Assembly: GCF_028369105.1 (NCBI RefSeq)
Contig: NZ_JAQNDO010000001.1
Span: forward strand, 5,486,501 to 5,550,500
Direction: 5' to 3'
Source: Polyangium mundeleinium
GTDB taxonomy: Bacteria; Myxococcota_A; Polyangia; Polyangiales; Polyangiaceae
DNA: 64,000 nt
Numbering within the stretch: position 1 is the first letter of the stretch; the number at the start of each line of letters is the position of its first letter. A program made the translations under genes and the position numbers. This document shows positions 60,456-64,000 of this stretch, piece after piece. The notes below the pieces were generated by a model that saw nothing but the letters and a program-made list of their open reading frames with translations, did no database searches and was not told the DNA's origin.

Positions 60456-62021
60456 ATGAAGGACCTCATCGGCGGCCGATATCGGATCGAACGCAGGCTC
60501 GGCGCAGGCGGAATGGGCGCCGTCTACGAGGCCACCGATACGCAGGGCGGCGCGCGGGTCGCGGTGAAGGTCGTGACCGCGGAGGTCGCGAGGAACGAGC
60601 TCTTGCTCTCGCGTTTCGAACGCGAGGTGCGCGCGGCGCGGGCCCTCAGCACGCCCCACGTGGTGCGCGCGATCGACGCAGGGCGCGACGGCGACGAGGG
60701 CCTGCCCTTCCTCGTGATGGAGGTGCTCGAAGGCGAGGACGTGCGGGCCGTCTTGAAGCGCCTCGGGCCAGTCCGCCCCGATCTCGCGGTGCGTATCGTG
60801 GCCCAGGCCTGCCGCGGGCTCGAGGTCGCGCACGCGCAGGGCATCGTGCATCGCGACGTGAAGCCGGCGAACCTGTTCCTCACCAGCGGCCCGCAGCCCG
60901 GCGAGCGTACGGTCAAGATCCTGGATTTCGGCATCGCGAAGCTCGCCCCCGATCCGGAGAGCATGGCGCAGGCCGGCGAGCTGACGAGCTTGACGCAAAC
61001 CGGCAGCATGCTCGGCTCGCCGCTCTACATGGCGCCGGAGCAGGCGCGCGGGCACAAGCACATCGACGGCCGCGCGGATCTGTGGTCGCTCGGCGTGGTG
61101 CTCTACCAGGCCCTCACGGGCGTGACGCCGCACCGGGACAGCGGCGCGCTCGGGGATCTGATCATCGCGATCTGCACCGAGCCGGCCGAGCGCGTGGAGC
61201 GGCTCGCGCCGTGGGTGCCGCCCGCGGTGGCGGCGGTCGTGCATCGCGCCCTCGATCTCGATCCCACGCAGCGTTTCCAGAGCGCCGCCGAGATGCACGC
61301 GGCGCTCGTCGCGCTCTTGCCGCCCGGCGAGGCGAATGCCGGGATCCACGAGCGAATGCTGGTGCCGCTGCCCGAGCCCGAGCGCGCGCGCCTTTCGGCC
61401 CCGCCGCGTCCGCCGAGCGGGGCGCAGGCGTTCTCCGAGACGCCTTCACGTGGGGGGGCTCCGCTCGGACAAACTGAGCTCCGCCCCCAAGCCCCCGGGG
61501 CCCCGGCTGCAAGCAGCGCGTACGCGATGGTCGATCCCCCGACGACGCGCTGGTCGGGCGCGGCGCTCGGCATCTCGGCCGAGACGCCCGCGGCGATGCA
61601 GATCGGCGCGCCTTCGTCGGCGTTCGCGGCGATCACGCAAGCGACGCCGCCGAAGCGCCGCTCGGGCGCGCTGCCCTTCGTGGTGATGGCGGCGCTCGCG
61701 CTCGTCGTGGGCGGGAGCGTCGCGTTCGTGGGGCTGCGGGCGCCGGAGGGGGCTGGCCAAACTCCGGCTGGACAAACCAATCCAGGACAAACGGCGCCCG
61801 GGATGGCGCCCACGAATACGCCGGTGGTGGAGCCTCCGGCCTCGACGGCGCCTGTGGCCGCGCCGGCCGAGAGCGAGGCCCTGGCCGCGCCGAGCGCCGC
61901 GCCGGTCGCCCCGAGCGCGAGTGGTTCTGCCCGAGGCCTCGCGCCCTGGCCCCGCGCCTCGTCGCGCGGATCCGCCGCGCCGAAGGCCACGGGCAAGAGC
62001 GACATTTACCTGGGTCGGTGA
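60456..62021 (+). CDS. Transmembrane Ser/Thr protein kinase
   Basis: A 521-residue kinase from the ATG at 60456; an in-frame GTG at 60438 would add six residues. The kinase core (about 8-290) has GAGGMGAV, K38 in VAVKVV, D134 in HRDVKPAN, D157 in DFGIAK and APEQ. A Pro/Ala-rich linker leads to one transmembrane helix (about 404-428) and a short Ala/Pro-rich external tail. The TonB-type receptor gene follows by 12 bp, so the two are probably one transcription unit. Confidence 0.92.
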   Translation: MKDLIGGRYRIERRLGAGGMGAVYEATDTQGGARVAVKVVTAEVARNELLLSRFEREVRAARALSTPHVVRAIDAGRDGDEGLPFLVMEVLEGEDVRAVLKRLGPVRPDLAVRIVAQACRGLEVAHAQGIVHRDVKPANLFLTSGPQPGERTVKILDFGIAKLAPDPESMAQAGELTSLTQTGSMLGSPLYMAPEQARGHKHIDGRADLWSLGVVLYQALTGVTPHRDSGALGDLIIAICTEPAERVERLAPWVPPAVAAVVHRALDLDPTQRFQSAAEMHAALVALLPPGEANAGIHERMLVPLPEPERARLSAPPRPPSGAQAFSETPSRGGAPLGQTELRPQAPGAPAASSAYAMVDPPTTRWSGAALGISAETPAAMQIGAPSSAFAAITQATPPKRRSGALPFVVMAALALVVGGSVAFVGLRAPEGAGQTPAGQTNPGQTAPGMAPTNTPVVEPPASTAPVAAPAESEALAAPSAAPVAPSASGSARGLAPWPRASSRGSAAPKATGKSDIYLGR

Positions 62022-62033
62022 CGCGTGTCCTTG

Positions 62034-64000
62034 ATGAGGCCTTCTCGTGTCCTCGGCCCCTTTCTCGCCGCCGCGCTCGTGCTCCTCGGCGCGCCGCGCG
62101 CCTCGGCCGACGGGCTCGCGGACGAGGCCGAGCTCCATTTCCAGCTCGGCGCAGCCGATTACCAGAAGGGCGAGTACACGAGCGCGCTCGAGCATTTTTT
62201 GCTGTCGAACCGCCTCGTCCCGAACCGGCGCGTCGTGTTCAACATCGCGCGCTCGTTCGAGCAGCTCCGGCAATGGCCCGACGCGCACCGTTATTACGTC
62301 GATGCCCTCGCCGGGGAGACGGAGCCCGCGGCGATCGAGGCCTCGAAGTCGGCCATCACGCGCCTCGCGCCGAACGTGGCGGTCCTCGACGTCGTCACGG
62401 ATCCGCCCGGCGCCACGATTTACATCGATCGAAAGGACCTCGGCTCGCGGGGCCGCGCGCCACGTCCGCTCGCGGTGAACGAGGGCAAATACCGCGTGAT
62501 CGCGGAGTTCCCGGGCTACGAGCCCAGGACGAGCGAGGAGGTCGTGGCCAAGCGCGGGAGCGAGACCCGCGTCGCGCTCTCGCTCACGCGGATCGTCGGC
62601 AAGGTGAAGGTGACGGTGACGGGCGCGGCGCGCGGGACGGTGCGGGTCGACCAGGAGACGGGGGCGCCTGCGTGCGTCGCCCCCTGCGAGCTCGCGCTAT
62701 CGCCCGGCAAACACGAACTTTACGTGACGACCGAGGGCGCGTCCGCGCCGGCGCGGACGGTGAACGTGGTGGCGCGCGAGACGACCGAGGTGAACGTCAC
62801 GCTGCGGCCGCCGGTGGGGACCCTCGTCGTGGGGACGACGGAGCCGGGCGCGCTCGTGAGCATCGACGGGCGCGCGGCGGGGTTTTCGCCTGCGGTGATT
62901 GGCGACGTGCCCGCGGGCGCGCGGCAGGTGCGCGTGAGTTTGCCCGGGCACGCGCCCGTGGTGCGCGACATCGTGGTGCGGCAGGGCGAGCAGGTGGATC
63001 TCGGCACGCTCGACCTCGTCCCGCTGCGCGAGGTGACGGCGGCGTCGCGTTTCTCCGAGCGGATCGAGGACGCGCCGAGCTCGGTCACGGTGATCGATCG
63101 GCGCGAGCTTGCGGCGTTCGGGTATCCGACGATCGCGGAGGCGCTGCGCGGCGTGCGCGGCGTCGCCATGTCGAACGATCGGGCCTATGCGTCGGCCTCG
63201 ATCCGCGCGATTGGCCAGCCAAACGATTATGGCAGCCGCGTGCTCGTGCTCTCGGACGGGCAGGCGCTCAATGACAACCTGCTGAACAGCTCGTACATCG
63301 GCTCCGATGGCCGGGGCGATTTGCACGACGTGGATCGCATCGAAATCGTGCGTGGCCCGGGATCGCTGCTGTACGGCGCCGGCGCGTTTTCGGGCATCGT
63401 GAACCTCGTGACGCGCTCGCGCGAGGAGCCCACGGGCGTGCACGTGGGGGTCGGGAGCTACGACGGCGCGGTCTTGCGCGGGCGCGGCGGGTTTCACCTG
63501 CGGAAGGGGCAAGACAAGGGGATCTGGGCGAGCGGGTGGGGCGCGCAATCGGACGGGTTTGATCTCGAGGTGCCGATCACGGGCCAAACGGATCCGCTCC
63601 GGGTGCGCGGGGTCGAGGCCTTCCAAGCGGGCGGCACGGCCGGGCGCGCATACTGGGGCCCGGCCACGTTGCAATGGCTCGTGCACCACCGGACGCAGGC
63701 GACCCCGGTGGGCGCGTACGCGACGCAAGCCGGCAACCCGCGGACCGCGTTCGCGGATACCCGCATGATGGTGGAGGCGCGCTTCGAGCCGCGCCTGACG
63801 CAATCCTTGCAATTGCTCGTGCGCGCGCACGCGAACCGCTACACGTACGACGGGGTGTATGCGTTCGACGGGGAGCTCGACAACATCGAGTCCTTCGCGG
63901 GGACGTGGATGGGCGGCGAGGCGCGGCTCGTGTATTCGCCGGGGCCGCGGCTCCGCGTCACGGTGGGCGGCGAGGGGCAATGGCACCCGGAGGCGACGCT
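62034..64000 (+). CDS. TonB-dependent receptor with TPR and PEGA N-terminus (partial)
   Basis: At least 655 residues, open at the right edge of the window. A Sec signal (to about 26) is followed by a TPR-like region (FQLGAADYQKGEYTSALEHF) to about 110. PEGA-like beta domains follow (DPPGATIYIDRKDLG near 125, then TTEPGALVSIDGRAAG near 270). The plug domain at about 335-460 has APSSVTVIDRRELAAFG and RIEIVRGPGSLLYGAGAFSG; barrel strands follow to the edge. It would import a ligand across the outer membrane with TonB energy. An N-terminal TPR-PEGA module on such a receptor is uncommon. It follows a kinase gene. Confidence 0.9.
   Translation, partial: MRPSRVLGPFLAAALVLLGAPRASADGLADEAELHFQLGAADYQKGEYTSALEHFLLSNRLVPNRRVVFNIARSFEQLRQWPDAHRYYVDALAGETEPAAIEASKSAITRLAPNVAVLDVVTDPPGATIYIDRKDLGSRGRAPRPLAVNEGKYRVIAEFPGYEPRTSEEVVAKRGSETRVALSLTRIVGKVKVTVTGAARGTVRVDQETGAPACVAPCELALSPGKHELYVTTEGASAPARTVNVVARETTEVNVTLRPPVGTLVVGTTEPGALVSIDGRAAGFSPAVIGDVPAGARQVRVSLPGHAPVVRDIVVRQGEQVDLGTLDLVPLREVTAASRFSERIEDAPSSVTVIDRRELAAFGYPTIAEALRGVRGVAMSNDRAYASASIRAIGQPNDYGSRVLVLSDGQALNDNLLNSSYIGSDGRGDLHDVDRIEIVRGPGSLLYGAGAFSGIVNLVTRSREEPTGVHVGVGSYDGAVLRGRGGFHLRKGQDKGIWASGWGAQSDGFDLEVPITGQTDPLRVRGVEAFQAGGTAGRAYWGPATLQWLVHHRTQATPVGAYATQAGNPRTAFADTRMMVEARFEPRLTQSLQLLVRAHANRYTYDGVYAFDGELDNIESFAGTWMGGEARLVYSPGPRLRVTVGGEGQWHPEAT

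Overview
The window looks like chromosomal DNA of a GC-rich myxobacterium, most likely of the Polyangium/Sorangium (Polyangiales) type. The evidence is strong GC bias at third codon positions, many lipoproteins with Gly-rich or Ser/Pro/Ala-rich linkers after the lipobox, MopE-like and DUF4215-type Cys-rich repeats, a MYXO-CTERM-like sorting tail on a large metalloprotease, and two eukaryotic-type Ser/Thr kinases. I see no tRNA, rRNA, CRISPR array, integrase or transposase. Forty-one genes are supported; one is frameshifted and the last runs off the right edge.

Layout. 0.2-16 kb: carotenoid cleavage oxygenase, a pentaheme cytochrome coupled to a lipoprotein, a MopE-like lipoprotein with an 18-bp perfect tandem repeat, a multicopper oxidase lipoprotein behind a good Fur-box match, a thiolase, a Cys-rich secreted protein, a frameshifted transglutaminase-like lipoprotein, further lipoproteins, a neutral-ceramidase-like lipoprotein and an M23 endopeptidase. 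16-25 kb: Mut7-C RNase-like protein, DUF4139 protein, DUF533/TerB-like protein, an archease-RtcB RNA-repair pair and a two-gene ABC transporter. 25-38 kb: a 1045-residue mosaic Cys-rich lipoprotein, a NAGPA-like lipoprotein, an M36 metalloprotease and a 1151-residue membrane protein coupled to an esterase lipoprotein. 38-44 kb: DUF4142 lipoprotein, HAD phosphatase, a membrane protein and a vWA lipoprotein.

44.5-50 kb is the most unusual block. Three genes joined by ATGA stop/start overlaps encode a lipoprotein, a secreted multidomain protein with a pre-toxin TG-like segment and a C-terminal PD-(D/E)xK-like nuclease, and a soluble protein in the immunity position. The layout resembles the sitB-sitA-sitI toxin loci that Myxococcus delivers by outer-membrane exchange. 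A convergent Rnl2-like RNA ligase gene lies just downstream. The rest (50-64 kb) holds a kinase-TPR protein, a DUF2325 protein, an acyl-CoA synthetase, a FIST plus coiled-coil-STAS pair, a threonine/serine dehydratase, a GH92 glycosidase lipoprotein, a second kinase, and a TonB receptor with an N-terminal TPR/PEGA module.

Two families of dispersed palindromic repeats lie between genes. Family R1 has six copies plus a fragment, each able to form about four hairpins; two pairs are head-to-head. Family R2 has two 124-bp copies, each beginning exactly at the stop codon of the gene before it. A degenerate 21-bp tandem array (14 units, 43785-44078) adjoins one R1 pair.
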